Of a stretch of DNA of 64,000 nt, positions 21,947-34,500 are shown in pieces. A program made the position numbers and the translations under genes. The stretch comes from Culex pipiens pallens (taxonomy: Eukaryota > Arthropoda > Insecta > Diptera > Culicidae). Below the pieces are notes generated by a model that was given only the letters and a program-made list of their open reading frames with translations, ran no database searches and was not told the origin of the DNA. Location of the stretch: NCBI RefSeq assembly GCF_016801865.2, contig NC_068939.1:125451176-125515175 (forward strand), read 5' to 3'. Position 1 is the stretch's first letter. Each line of letters starts with the position of its first letter.

Positions 21947-23603
21947 TAGGGGAGAGTGGGGAGACTTGATCCCCTTTTTTGTATCGCACATAACTCTGTC
22001 AATTTCTCACAAAACTATGATCTTTTTGCATGAATTGAAAGCTTAAACATTCAACTATGTTTGGCTGATAAGGGTATTTCATCAGATAAACTCTTCGAAT
22101 AATGCCAAGCTTTTTAAAAAAATATTTTAAACCGGCATTTTCAAAATGTTGGGGGTAATTTGATCCCCCTTTGAACATTTTGAAGAAATCTTAAGCAAAA
22201 TGTTTCTTATTCATCCAAACTTTTAATTTTCTATAAGTTACAGCAATTTCACATTAAACATGTACGTTTGTGTTCAAAATATAATAAGTTTAGCATGTAA
22301 AATATTGAAAAACTTAAAAATTTCTTTTTTAGACCAAAATGTAGCATGTTTACAAAAGCTGTTAATTTTTGTTTACAAAACTTTTGAAAAATGGGGGGAT
22401 CGCAGCAACCGTGCGCGAAGTCGGAAGCAAAAATTTTTAGCTGTCGTTTTTTCACCCATTTTTTTTTTTTTGGGAAAAAAGTATTTCAACATTATGAAGA
22501 TCAACGCAAAATTTCTGATGATGACCAGTGGAAGTTTTGGAAGCGGAGCTTTCGCGATTATCTGGACCAGCTCTCTTCAATTCCTCAAGTGTCGTCGTCG
22601 GATGAAATGGCAATTTTGGCCAGATGAGGTCTGCGGTCCGGGCCCCCCTATAATATAATATTATAAATTCAATACCCTTCTACCCCTTTCTCATTTTCCC
22701 ATTCCCCAATCCCAATTTCCCAAACCCCAATTTTCCTATTTCCCACTTCCCCCCTGAAAATATAAATAATTGCCAATTTACACTAACACACCACACCCAA
22801 CTTATTCGGAGCGTTTGGTACGGTATGTCCACGCATCCTTCCTCCCCTGTTGATTCTGTGAAATGTGGTCCGTTCACAGAATTTGTCTCTGCGGTTAATG
22901 CAACGCAGTAGGCCTGGCCGCTTTAATTTTTGCAATACATTTTCAGGGTAACTCGGATGTACTGCAATTATTACTATTGACAAGAAAGAACTTGGGGCGT
23001 AATCTAACCACAAGTTCTTCCAGGATGCTTTTTTCGGACTGGCTGCGCTTGTGTTCGATTAGATTAGATTAGATTAGATTAGTTTACAAAACTTTTGAAA
23101 AATGGTTCAAACTGCAGTTAGTTATGTTTAACTATACTAAAGGAAACTATGTACGAAAACCCAGCCAAATTATTTGATCTTGAGGCTGATTCGAGTGACT
23201 GTAAAAATGCAGGGATCAAGTCTCCCTTAACGCACTTTTTTAAACAATTGATTGTAAAAATAGTATGACGATAAATTTAATGTCAAATGCGTAAGGGTTT
23301 TGGAGTTGATATGTTTATCAATCAATTCATGAATAAAATATATTTTTTTGAATAATTTTTGAGTGTTCTCTATACTTATTAAAACAAAGAAAAAAGATCT
23401 CTTGGAAGTTTGCAGCACTTTTTAGAAAAATGTGTGTATCTCAATCTAAACAGTTTTTAATTTTTTTCTTTGTTTTCTACAATGAGTTTTAGTCAATTTC
23501 GCACAACTTTCTAGAACAAAGCTAATTGTTTTACCCACATGCTGACGAGATACAGGCTTGGGATCAAGTCTCCCCGGGGATCAAGTCTCCCCACTCTCCC
23601 CTA
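21947..23603. mobile_element. Middle element of the nest (TAGGGGAGAGTGGGGA ends)
   Basis: The perfect inverted termini read TAGGGGAGAGTGGGGAGACT and continue with TGATCCCC. The phrase 'ggatcaagtctcccc' recurs near the right end. TA is the likely target duplication, so Tc1/mariner-type is possible. A truncated LINE lies inside at 22395-23081. The ends share TAGGGGAG with the element at 51573-52754. Confidence 0.75.
22371..23105 (+). mobile_element. 5'-truncated LINE with 24-bp target duplication
   Basis: Exact 24-bp copies (22371-22394 and 23082-23105, starting gtttacaaaacttttg) flank a 687-bp insert that ends in a (GATTA)5-6 tail, the normal form of target-primed retrotransposition. A short frame ending at 22627 (WKFWKRSFRDYLDQL and then stop) may be the C-terminus of the element's last reading frame; this is inference. 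The 3' UTR (22800-22990) matches the minus-strand fragment at 49990-50165. Confidence 0.8.
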
Positions 23604-23790
23604 CATACATTTCCAAATTTAAAAGCTTTAAGCGCTCTAAAAACTGTTGTCCCTATTCAGACTGAAGTCCCGATTCGCCCCAGATTACGGTTCCTTATCT
23701 TGCATTGTAAACATATTTAGCATGTCTGGGATCGATAAAAAAGTAAATTTTTGTGGCATTCCCATTTCCAGCGAATAAAAAATTATTCAA

Positions 23791-24026
23791 AAACGAAGTT
23801 GACTTTATAGCTGTCGGCCACCATTGCTAGTACCAACCACTAGTGTCGTCCTTTTTATCTACAAGGACTTCGCCGCCCTGGGCTCCTAAGTGTATGAAAG
23901 TATGGCACGGAGCGACGGCGCCGAATACCCATATTAACACTAAGAATTTTAGAGCGCCCGCCGCGGAATTCGAACCGGCGACCTCTGGATTGTGAGTCCA
24001 GTGCGCGGTTAGATTGTTCAGTACTT
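23791..24026 (-). mobile_element. tRNA-derived SINE, copy 2
   Basis: Nearly identical to the SINE at 800-1042 from the tail (aacgaagttgactttatagc) through the B box and the ctctggattgtgagtccagt block. The head end diverges after gtgcgcggt, and no clean target duplication was found, so this copy looks older. Confidence 0.8.
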
Positions 24027-27000
24027 GGATATTTTGATTAATAATAATTGATAAACATCTGGGCAGGTGTTAAATGCACTCTAACACACTTTTTTCCTGC
24101 AAATGTTAATACCATAGCTTGAAATTTCAATTTTTATAATTTGCCCCCCCCCCCACACTTTGCCCATAGTCGAGGGACATAAACTTCAAAAAATATTTGC
24201 AACGGCCTTACTTTCCTAATCTATTTCGCCTGAATTCTCCAATGTCAGTGCAATTATCGTTCACTCTCACAGCTCGCCTCGCCCGTTAGTGCACACTAAT
24301 TTAGACGTCGTTTAACCCAACCTACACGCTTAATCGGCCGCCGGAATGAGTTTGCTATTTTATTGTTTTTATATTTGCTCCGGGCGCGCTCCATTTCGCA
24401 CACATATTAGCGCGGCTAAACCACTGTCACACACCTTCACCTTCTCCAGCAGGCGGTGTGAAGAATTCGGAGTGGTTTCAGGACCACCCTGAGGGGGTCA
24501 TCATGGTCATCATTGGCTGACGTCACAGACATGATGATTTTTTCACGTCATGTTAGATTTTCTTCGCTTGGAGACGTTGATTTAAGTGGTTGATGCTCCA
24601 CTTGTTTTAAGGGGATAAGGGAAAATCTCCTCTATAAAAAAGAAGATCTTGACAACATGTTAGCTGAAACTATTTTTTTCCAAATGTCTGTGGTAACACC
24701 TTTCCTCGGAATGACCCCCACGGGAAGCGTTGGCAAGTTAACTCATAGCCTGCAAAGAGTGGGCCAAATTTGAGTGTTCAAATGTAGGCCACTGCGGCTT
24801 TTCGAGGGTTTTAAAACAACAAGCCCAGATTTGCTTCTGGGTTAGCAATTCACTGAATGATATTTCTTCTGTTCAACACCATTACACTCCCCAAGTCCCG
24901 CGGGCAATTAAGATTAGCCTAACCGTTTTGGGAGGAGCTCTGTACTTGCACTGCATATGCTTGGAGATAAAACAAACGAGATTGAGCAATTAACCGTTCC
25001 TTTGTCGGTACAGCTGAAGCGCTCTATGGACGATGATTAGGAAGTAAGTTTTACCGTCTTTGGGATGAAGATAACATCGCGAGGTTTTGTTGCGTTTGAT
25101 TCCATGTGGCGAACTGCACAGAACCATAACCCAGTTTTGTCGAAATCCCATAAAACTCATCTTTGTTTGGTTGTTTTGTTGAATGAATCGCATCTTCCCA
25201 ATTACGGTTAACAACTGTATCAGTAAAGCTTAAGTAACCCACAAACCCACTGACCACCTGTTGACGCATTGATCTTGCCCAAATAAGGTTCTGGTTCTCC
25301 ACATGATCCTCCGTCTAAACATTGCCGAAATAAGTGACCCGACCCGAATCTCAACGTGCAATCATCGCGTATTTTTTGGTGTTGCCTCCAGCTAACCCCT
25401 CTAACGGGCTAGCGTTGAACTCCACAGTTCATCACCTCAGGCCACACGGCATGACTTCCTGTCCCGGCCAACCGCTGACCGACTATCGGGCGAGACTTCT
25501 TGGCACGCGATAATCAGCGGAAGACCATCATGGGAGAGCATCGCAAGAGCTCTTGGTTCAGAATTTCCCTCAGAGAAACCATTCAGGTAATGAAGTTGTG
25601 AGCACTTTTTTTCCCTCCGTGTACGCGATTTCGCAACCAATTGATACAGAAGGGAAGAAACTCCACTTTCCTCCACCTTGCCTCCCCGCAAAAAAGACAC
25701 GTGGACGGAGCGTAATCTGGACGGTTAGCCGACAATTATCCGCCGGTTTGTGTTTACTTTTCCACCTGCCGTGTGTAATTTACGGTTGCAGATACACTCT
25801 GGCGCGCTGGATGTGGTTGGTGCTGGAAGTTGAGCAATTATAACGGAGTTTGGACCGGACAGGAAGACACAGTGACACAGTCGTCCGCGGGTACTTGGGA
25901 TTCTCGGGGAGAGGAAAACTGTTGGTCAATTGAGCTGCGATTTGTGCAGAATTAAGCATTTTTCAGCAGATCTTCTCTGTATCTCAAAAATTTCACTTTT
26001 CGCAAACTGTAGTTCACACTTTTGTCCACTTCTTCATTGCGTCATCCCAACATACGACACCTTCATTTTGCACTCCACTCAAGTTACGATCCCCGCCAGG
26101 GGCCAACATCTCTCCGCACTTACCACCATGATGGCAAGTGGGACTCAAGAGCGCGGTTCCCAGCCAGCTCTCGAGGAGGTGGAGTTCAACCACGTCCGTC
26201 ACCACCGCGTTGTCGCGCCAAGCCGTTTTATGCTGAGTTATGTTTTTATTTCATCTCTCGTTCCCTTTTTTTTTGCTGCAAACCTGATCATACTCAACTT
26301 TTTTTTCGAACTCATATTTTCGGGGGTATGAAAAGAAAGTGAAAGTTTCTCCCTCGAGGTTCGGTGAATTCGCACAAATTCGGACCTGCTGAACCCTTGC
26401 GGGCATTGCCGAAGGAGTACTCCTCGCACACGATGTCAACCCGATAAGGTCAAGAATCGTTCAAAGCAACACGTTCGTCGAGTGCAAAACTAGCCGTCCG
26501 TGACTTAGAAACGGTGAGAACTCTCCTCGTCGCAGGTTTCGCTTTTATCTCAGTGCCAATTGAGACCTGATTGGAACCGGGAATGGCGATCTCTCTGCTG
26601 TTGAAAGGAGAAACAGGGCCAAAGATGACGAGGGACCTTTCCGATCGACGTCGAGACAGGAAGGCTGAACCTCTCTGATGGGGCTAATGATTATTGGTCG
26701 GAAGAAGAACAAGTCAATCAACTGTCCAACGCGCGTCATCATTCCAATCGAAGCTGTCAATAGGTCAGTAGGCTTCAACGCGGCGGCGGCCAGCTGTAAG
26801 GGATTTAGTGGGCCAACGGACCACCACCGGCAAGAGGGAGATTGGCAACTCATTTGAACGTGAACGTGGTGAAGGAGTGGGTTGACCTGTACTACTGCAA
26901 CGCTGTAGATTTGATGAGGCGGCGACCTTTGGGGCACGTACCCTGGAGAAAGGCAATGAAGGTGATTGGAGGTCTTCAACTTGAGTCCTGTGTTTCTGCA

Positions 27001-27027
27001 TTGAGATTTAAGTAGGTAGACCTTAAA
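24027..27027. other. Low-repeat DNA, possible regulatory island
   Basis: Three kilobases of balanced composition without recognisable transposons. Open frames (for example 25437-25700 minus and 25930-26331 plus) have no recognisable domain or splice context. If the window is a giant intron, this is one of the better places to look for enhancers. Confidence 0.4.
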
Positions 27028-30000
27028 AAACAAAAAATACAAAAATACAAAAATACAAAAATACAAAAATACAAAAATACAAAAATACAAAAATACAAAA
27101 ATACAAAAATACAAAAATACAGAAATACAAAAATACAAAAATACAAAAATACAAAAATACAAAAATACAAAAATACAAAAATACAAAAATACAAAAATAC
27201 AAAAATACAAAAATACAAAAATACAAAAATACAAAAATACAAAAATACAAAAATACAAAAATACAAAAATACAAAAATACAAAAATACAAAAATACAAAA
27301 ATACAAAATACAAAAATACAAAAATACAAAAATACAAAAATACAAAAATACAAAAATACAAAAATACAAAAATACAAAAATACAAAAATACAAAAATACA
27401 AAAATACAAAAATACAAAAATACAAAAATACAAAAATACAAAAATACAAAAATACAAAAATACAAAAATACAAAAATACAAAAATACAAAAATACAAAAA
27501 TACAAAAATACAAAAATACAAAAATACAAAAATACAAAAATACAAAAATACAAAAATACAAAAATACAAAAATACAAAAATACAAAAATACAAAAATACA
27601 AAAATACAAAAATACAAAAATACAAAAATACAAAAATACAAAAATACAAAAATACAAAAATACAAAATACAAAAATACAAAAATACAAAAATACAAAAAT
27701 ACAAAAATACAAAAATACAAAAATACAAAATACAAAAATACAAAAATACAAAAATACAAAAATACAAAAATACAAAAATACAAAAATACAAAAATACAAA
27801 AATACAAAAATACAAAAATACAAAAATACAAAATACAAAAATACAAAAATACAAAAATACAAAAATACAAAAATACAAAAATACAAAAATACAAAAATAC
27901 AAAAATACAAAAATACAAAAATACAAAAATACAAAAATACAAAAATACAAAAATACAAAAATACAAAAATACAAAAATACAAAAATACAAAAATACAAAA
28001 ATACAAAAATACAAAAATACAAAAATACAAAAATACAAAAATACAAAAATACAAAAATACAAAAATACAAAAATACAAAAATACAAAAATACAAAAATAC
28101 AAAAATACAAAAATACAAAAATACAAAATACAAAAATACAAAAATACAAAAATACAAAAATACAAAAATACAAAAATACAAAAATACAAAAATACAAAAA
28201 TACAAAAATACAAAAATACAAAAATACAAAAATACAAAAATACAAAAATACAAAAATACAAAAATACAAAAATACAAAAATACAAAAATACAAAAATACA
28301 AAAATACAAAAATACAAAAATACAAAAATACAAAAATACAAAAATACAAAAATACAAAAATACAAAAATACAAAAATACAAAAATACAAAAATACAAAAA
28401 TACAAAAATACAAAAATACAAAAATACAAAAATACAAAAATACAAAAATACAAAAAATACAAAAATACAAAAATACAAAAATACAAAAATACAAAAATAC
28501 AAAAATACAAAAATACAAAAATACAAAAATACAAAAACACAAAAACACAAAAATACAAAAATACAAAAATACAAAAACACAAAAACACAAAAATACAAAA
28601 ACTGATGAGTTGAAAACTGTTATAAAAAAACTGTTACAAAAATACAAAAATACAAAAATACAAAAATACAAAAATACAAAAATACAAAAATACAAAAATA
28701 CAAAAATACAAAAATACAAAAATACAAAAATACAAAAATACAAAAATACAAAAATACAAAAATACAAAAATACAAAAATACAAAATACAAAAATACAAAA
28801 ATACAAAAATACAAAAATACAAAAATACAAAAATACAAAAATACAAAAATACAAAAATACAAAAATACAAAAATACAAAAATACAAAAATACAAAAATAC
28901 AAAAATACAAAAATACAAAAATACAAAAATACAAAAATACAAAAATACAAAAATACAAAATACAAAAATACAAAAATACAAAAATACAAAAATACAAAAA
29001 TACAAAAATACAAAAATACAAAAATACAAAATACAAAAATACAAAAATACAAAAATACAAAAATACAAAAATACAAAAATACAAAAATACAAAAATACAA
29101 AAATACAAAAATACAAAAATACAAAAATACAAAAATACAAAAATACAAAAATACAAAAATACAAAAATACAAAAATACAAAAATACAAAAATACAAAAAT
29201 ACAAAAATACAAAAATACAAAAATACAAAAATACAAAAATACAAAAATACAAAAATACAAAATACAAAAATACAAAAATACAAAAAATACAAAAATACAA
29301 AAATACAAAAATACAAAAATACAAAAATACAAAAATACAAAAATACAAAAATACAAAAATACAAAAATACAAAAATACAAAAATACAAAAATACAAAAAT
29401 ACATAAATACAAAAATACAAAAATACAAAAATACAAAAATACAAAAATACAAAAATACAAAAATACAAAAATACAAAAATACAAAAATACAAAAATACAA
29501 AAATACAAAAATACAAAAATACAAAAATACAAAAATACAAAAATACAAAAATACAAAAATACAAAAATACAAAACAACAAAAATACAAAAATACAAAAAT
29601 ACAAAAATACAAAAATACAAAAATACAAAAATACAAAAATACAAAATACAAAAATACAAAAATACAAAAATACAAAAATACAAAAATACAAAAATACAAA
29701 AATACAAAAATACAAAAATACAAAAATACAAAAATACAAAAATACAAAAATACAAAAATACAAAAATACAAAAATACAAAAATACAAAAATACAAAAATA
29801 CAAAAATACAAAAATACAAAAATACAAAAATACAAAAATACAAAAATACAAAAATACAAAAATACAAAAATACAAAAATACAAAAATACAAAAACACAAA
29901 AACACAAAAATACAAAAATACAAAAATACAAAAACACAAAAACACAAAAATACAAAAACTGATGAGTTGAAAACTGTTATAAAAAAACTGTTACAAAAAT

Positions 30001-30440
30001 ACAAAAATACAAAAATACAAAAATACAAAAATACAAAAATACAAAAATACAAAAATACAAAAATACAAAAATACAAAAATACAAAAATACAAAAATACAA
30101 AAATACAAAAATACAAAAATACAAAAATACAAAAATACAAAAATACAAAAATACAAAAATACAAAAATACAAAAATACAAAAATACAAAAATACAAAAAT
30201 ACAAAAATACAAAAATACAAAAATACAAAAATACAAAAATACAAAAATACAAAAATACAAAAATACAAAAATACAAAAATAAAAAAATACAAAAATACAA
30301 AAATACAAAAATACAAAAATACAAAAATACAAAAATACAAAAATACAAAAATACAAAAATACAAAAATACAAAAATACAAAAATACAAAAATACAAAAAT
30401 ACAAAAATACAAAAATACAAAAACACAAAAATACAAAAAC
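27028..30440. repeat. 3.4-kb octanucleotide satellite (AAAAATAC)n with internal spacers
   Basis: The unit is 8 bases, with rare 7-mer, 9-mer and point variants. Three blocks are separated by an identical 35-base spacer starting actgatgagttgaaaactgt at 28601 and 29958, with a diverged start of it at 30439. Each full spacer is preceded by the same run of AAAAACAC variant units (28532-28600 and 29889-29957), so the block ends were copied as a piece. Three units make 24 bases, so frames stay open for over 1000 codons (KYKNTKIQ or FLYFCIFV repeats). These are not genes. Confidence 0.97.
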
Positions 30441-30454
30441 TGATGAGTTGAAAA

Positions 30455-31610
30455 CTATTATCACGTCAGTTTAATTAAGGCCATCGCTGACCGTGCAAAC
30501 CGCTACACTACTTCGCACAGTTATGCTAATTAAACAGCCTGCGGTCAACGTACCCTTAAACCGGTGATTTAATAATGCTCCACACCAATCCCCGTCATCG
30601 TGTCCACTCGACTTTGCTAATCAGGGCGGTCCCGCGATAGTTTTATCGCAATCTTAAACGAGTTATCATAAACCCAAATCGTAAACAAATAAAACGTGAA
30701 CCATCAATCACAGCCAGCAGGTTGCTGCACATAACTGACCTGCTTGGCTTGATCGGTAAGTCAGTCTGTGTCAGTCGGCTACGACCCACAGTCAATCCTG
30801 TCGTCAGCTGCCTGATCTGGCCCTGATCTCCGCCACATAAGACCCCCAAAAATTGCAACCATTCACCGTTGTTGGCTGGCGCAACACCGATCGATTGTTT
30901 GACGATCTCGAAATGTCAGTCAAAGCTGCACACTTTACGCGCCAAAAGTCGAAAATGGTTTTAGGACCGCGGAGAAACAGGTTTGTTCGACATTGTTCAA
31001 AATAATTGAAAAGTTCGAAAACTGCAGGTCTCCAGGAGTGGCGGGCGAGATATTCAAAATAGCAGGTTCTCGCGTCGGAATGACCCGAAAAATGCGCGCA
31101 CGACCAGCTCTAAGGTCAAGTTACGGTTCTGTTGTTGTTCTGCAGGTGAGATGGAGATTGTTATCCAAACGCAAGCAAACTTGACTTGAATGCCACAGAC
31201 ACGATAGATGTAGCTTTGACAGTTTTTAACATGTTAAGTTCTGATGGCGCTGAGCAAAAAAAAAACTAACATCTGCTTGTCTATGACCTGCGAACAATTT
31301 CGCGGTGTCGCACGGGCACCTTTATAGGTGACCGTTGGTAGAGTCGCCACCGCGGTTTGAACTGTGGGAACCGCCAGCGTGTCCAAGAACGCCCAGCTGA
31401 TTGATCCGCGTGAAGTGGTGGCGGTGCAGCAAATACCGTTCCGATGATTGAAGTAAACCACGGTCGATCAGATTGTTACCAGGTGAGTCACCCGGCACCC
31501 GGCTGGTCGCTGCTGGAAGTTTGGTGGAGTTGTGGAGTTCTGAAAATTGTTGTTTGTGTAATTCATCAATCTTCAAAAATCTAAAATTCTTCAAGTCTTA
31601 ACCTATTGAA
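30455..31610. other. Low-repeat DNA after the satellite
   Basis: Balanced composition without recognisable elements. A site at 31121-31145 (ttctgttgttgttctgcag then gtgag) resembles the ratchet-point form but has a weaker tract. No exon is called. Confidence 0.35.
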
Positions 31611-31614
31611 ACAA

Positions 31615-31780
31615 TGTCAATCCTTCAGTCGTCTTCAAGTCCTCAAATAACTTTGAGATTTCAAACGACTTCAAGTATTGTAAATTCGTTAAGTCTTTAA
31701 ACGTCTTAAAGTTTTCAAAGGTATTCCAAATTTCAAACATCTTCAAGTCTTTAAACCGTCGCGTGTGTGCTATCTTGTGA
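31615..31780. repeat. Degenerate 'cttcaa' repeat
   Basis: Imperfect repetition of phrases such as gtcttcaagtc and aaacgtcttaaag. The same style occurs at 35060-35400 and 36225-36430. Confidence 0.5.
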
Positions 31781-31789
31781 CACGTCCTA

Positions 31790-32120
31790 TCTTACCTGGG
31801 CAAAAAGTAAGTTTGATCCACGAGAACAAAAATTACGAAAGTCCATACATTTTTGGAAGGTTGCTCAAACGAAACCGTAACAACGTTTTTGCCTAGGAAT
31901 TTAAAAAGGTGGGTTTTATAGAAAATCTAGATGTATGGGTATCAAAAGATCGGAAGTTTTATGCCCGATGCCACATAGGTTGACTTGTGAATCGTGGACC
32001 GGTTCGGATGCCGGCGGATTTTCCGACAACATAATTCAGGGTTGGTACGAAATTCCAACGAAAAATCTATTCTGTCGATACAAATACCCCCAAAACGGTG
32101 TTATACCCACTTCAAAATGT
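31790..32120. repeat. Dispersed repeat fragment
   Basis: The style (gaccggttcggatgccggcg, then ttttccgacaac) resembles a dispersed mosquito repeat that I remember. Open frames are not meaningful, and the ends are not defined. Confidence 0.3.
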
Positions 32121-32279
32121 TTTTTTTTTTTGCAAATTATATGGTAATATATTGACATTTAGTTGAATTAAAAGTTTGCAAAATTAAGTTTAGATAAGTT
32201 TTATATAGCATTTGCTGAGTTGTATAAACTTTTTAACTAACTAGTTAGTAAACTTTATATTCAATCCAAATTATTTTTT

Positions 32280-32841
32280 TAATGAGTCAAGGATCAAGGA
32301 AGTCTTTAATTGTCTCTAATTTTTCAAATGTCTTCAAATTGTCAAATTGTCCAAACTTCAAATGTCTTCTATATTTCAAGCATCAATCTTTAAATGTTTT
32401 GATAGATAAGAATTTTAGTCATAATTTAAATCTAAATTCAAATCTTAATTTCAATATTATTAAGAACCAAAATTTCAATCAGATTTTCAGCCTTTAAATA
32501 AGTCAATATTTATTCAAAATTTTAGTTGGAATTTCAGTGAAAAGCGTAGCCTAAATTTTTGTCAGGTTAATATCAAAATTTTAATCCAACATTCAATCTT
32601 AATTTGTAATCGAAATTATAGTAAAAAATGCAACTAAATTTTCAATCTATTTAATAGTCAAATTTAGTTGGAAATTCAGTCGAGGCTATCAGAATTTTGG
32701 TAAATTTTAGTAAAACTTTCAGCCTAAGTTGAATTAAATAATTGGTCAGAATTTTATTCGGAGTTTAACTTCAAAATTTCTGTCAAAATTTAAGGCTAAG
32801 TTATATTTAAAAATCGGTCAGAATTTCAGTCAAAAAAATTT
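32280..32841. repeat. Degenerate 'aattttagtc' repeat, left part
   Basis: Loose tandem repetition of phrases such as aatttcagtcaaaattttag. The same texture resumes at 34501-35000, so one degenerate array was split by the foldback element at 32851-34491. Confidence 0.55.
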
Positions 32842-34500
32842 AGTGACAAATACAGTCATGCCTCGGTTTTGCACACCTCGGTTTTGCACACCTCGGTTTT
32901 GCACTGCCCCGGTTTTGCACCGTTCAGCTGTCTCGGTTAAGCACGGCCTAGTGCTTGACTGAAGCACAGAGCTTATGGGTTTTTGGCTATATGGGAGACA
33001 TTGGCTTTAATCGTATGAAAAATCATGCAAACATAAAAAAATTATAGTGTTTTGGAATCGGGATGATGTCAGTTATCCATTGTAATTATTATTTCATAAA
33101 AAATTTCACAAAAATACGTATTTTTCCTGTACTTTGAAAATGCATTTTTTTTTCTCTAAAGAATCCAAAAACATATTGTTATTGGAATATGGGTATCAAA
33201 TGAACAGGTTTTTTCTTACATTTCGGATATAATAACAAAATTTTTAGATAATGCTCAAAATTTTCACAAAACTACGTTTTTTCGAAAAAAAAAAACTCAA
33301 AATTTAAATTTTTACAATATGGGTATCAAGCGATCGGGATTTTTTCATACATTTCGAATGTAATAACAACATTTTTAGAAAATACTCCAAATTTTCACAA
33401 AACTACGTTTTTTCGAAAAAAAATACTCAAAATTTCAATTTTTACAATATGGGTATCAAACGATCGGGATTTTTTCATACATTTCGAATGTAATAACAAC
33501 GTTTTTAGAAGATACTTAAAATTTTCACAAAATTACGTATTTTGATAACTTTTCAAAATTTCAGTTTTTACAATATGGGTATCAAATAATCAAATCATTT
33601 TTTTTTTCAAAAATACGTAGTTTTGTGAAAATTTTGAGTATTTTCATTTTTTTAATAACTTTCGAAATGTATGAAAAAATCCCGATCGTTTGATACCCAC
33701 ATTGTAAAAACGGAAATTTTTAGTTTTTTTTTCGAAAATACGTAGTTTTGTGAAAATTTTGAGTATTTTCAAAAAATATTGTTATTACATTCGAAATATA
33801 TGAAAAATCCTGATCGTTTGATACCCACATCGTAAAAACGGAAATTTTGAGTATTTTTTTTAGAAAATACGTAGTTTTGTGAACATTTGGAGTTTTTTCA
33901 AAAGAATTTGTCATACCATTCGAAATGTATTGAAAAATTCCGATCGTTTGATAAAAACGTTGTAAAAACGGAAATTATGAGTATTTCATTCGAAAATACG
34001 TAGTTTTGTGAAAATTTTGAGTATTTTCTAAAAATGTTGTTATAACATTCGAAATGTATAAAAAATTCCGATCGTTCGATACCCATATTGTATAAATTGA
34101 AATTTGGAGTTTTTTTTAAAAGACGTAGTTTTGTGAAAATTTTGAGTGTTTTCTAAAACTGTTGTTATTACATCCAAAATGTATGGAAAAAACCTGATGA
34201 TTTGATACCCATATTGCAATAACAATATATTTTTGGTTTCTTTAGAGAAAAAAATGCATTTTCAAAATACAGAAAAAATACGTATTTTTTGAAAATTTTC
34301 ATGAAATAATAATTTTAATGGATAGCTGACATCATCCCGATTCCAAAACACTATAATTTTTTGATGTTTGCATGATTTTTCGTACGATTAAAGTCCAAAA
34401 TAGGCCAAAATCCCATAAGCTCTGTGCCTCGGTTATGCACGCCTCGGTTTTGCATCCCCCATATGCGGTGCTAAACCGAGGCATGGCTGTAAGTGACAAA
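32842..34500. mobile_element. 1.64-kb foldback element with 9-bp target duplication
   Basis: AGTGACAAA flanks the element at 32842-32850 and 34492-34500. The ends are TACAGTCATGCCTCGGTTTT and, on the opposite strand, TACAGCCATGCCTCGGTTTA. Almost the whole element is a long inverted repeat (arms of 700-800 bases) with landmarks in mirror order: repeated cctcggttttgcac, cacagagcttatggg, atagtgttttggaatcggga, then several copies of a ~125-base subunit with tatgggtatcaaacgatcgg and aaaattttcacaaaactacg. Long arms with a 9-bp duplication are typical of Mutator-like elements. The CAGTCATGCCTCG end also recalls pogo/Tigger termini. No transposase is present. Confidence 0.8.

Larger units (their letters stand above)
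21821..23691. mobile_element. Outer element of a triple nest (CCGTAAACTGGGG ends)
   Basis: The left end is ccgtaaactggggtcaatcg. The right end on the other strand is CCGTAATCTGGGGCGAATCG. Both continue with gggac and a cagtttt phrase. The terminal sequence resembles the CCGGGGTGACTTT elements at 5413 and 56846. The element at 21947-23603 is inserted in it. Confidence 0.65.

Noticed and set aside
23056..23083. Telomere-like (GATTA)n repeat
   Set aside because: Only five or six units, directly at the 3' end of a LINE insert and next to its target duplication, so it is the retrotransposon tail.
28601..28635. Possible hammerhead ribozyme (CTGATGAG followed by GAAA) in the satellite spacer
   Set aside because: The two conserved words are only two or three bases apart, so stem II is missing. 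The following bases do not pair with the flanks to give stems I and III or a proper cleavage site.
26545..30464. Open frames of 150-1136 codons across the octamer satellite
   Set aside because: Three 8-base units make 24 bases without a stop in several frames, so openness is automatic. The products are pure FLYFCIFV or KYKNTKIQ repeats.
31121..31150. Fourth ratchet point (ttctgcag followed by gtgag)
   Set aside because: The tract contains G at every third position (a gtt run) and is short; too weak to list with the other three.
31788..31815. Minus-strand ratchet point (gcccag followed by gtaagat)
   Set aside because: It lies in what looks like a dispersed repeat and has a poor pyrimidine tract; probably chance.
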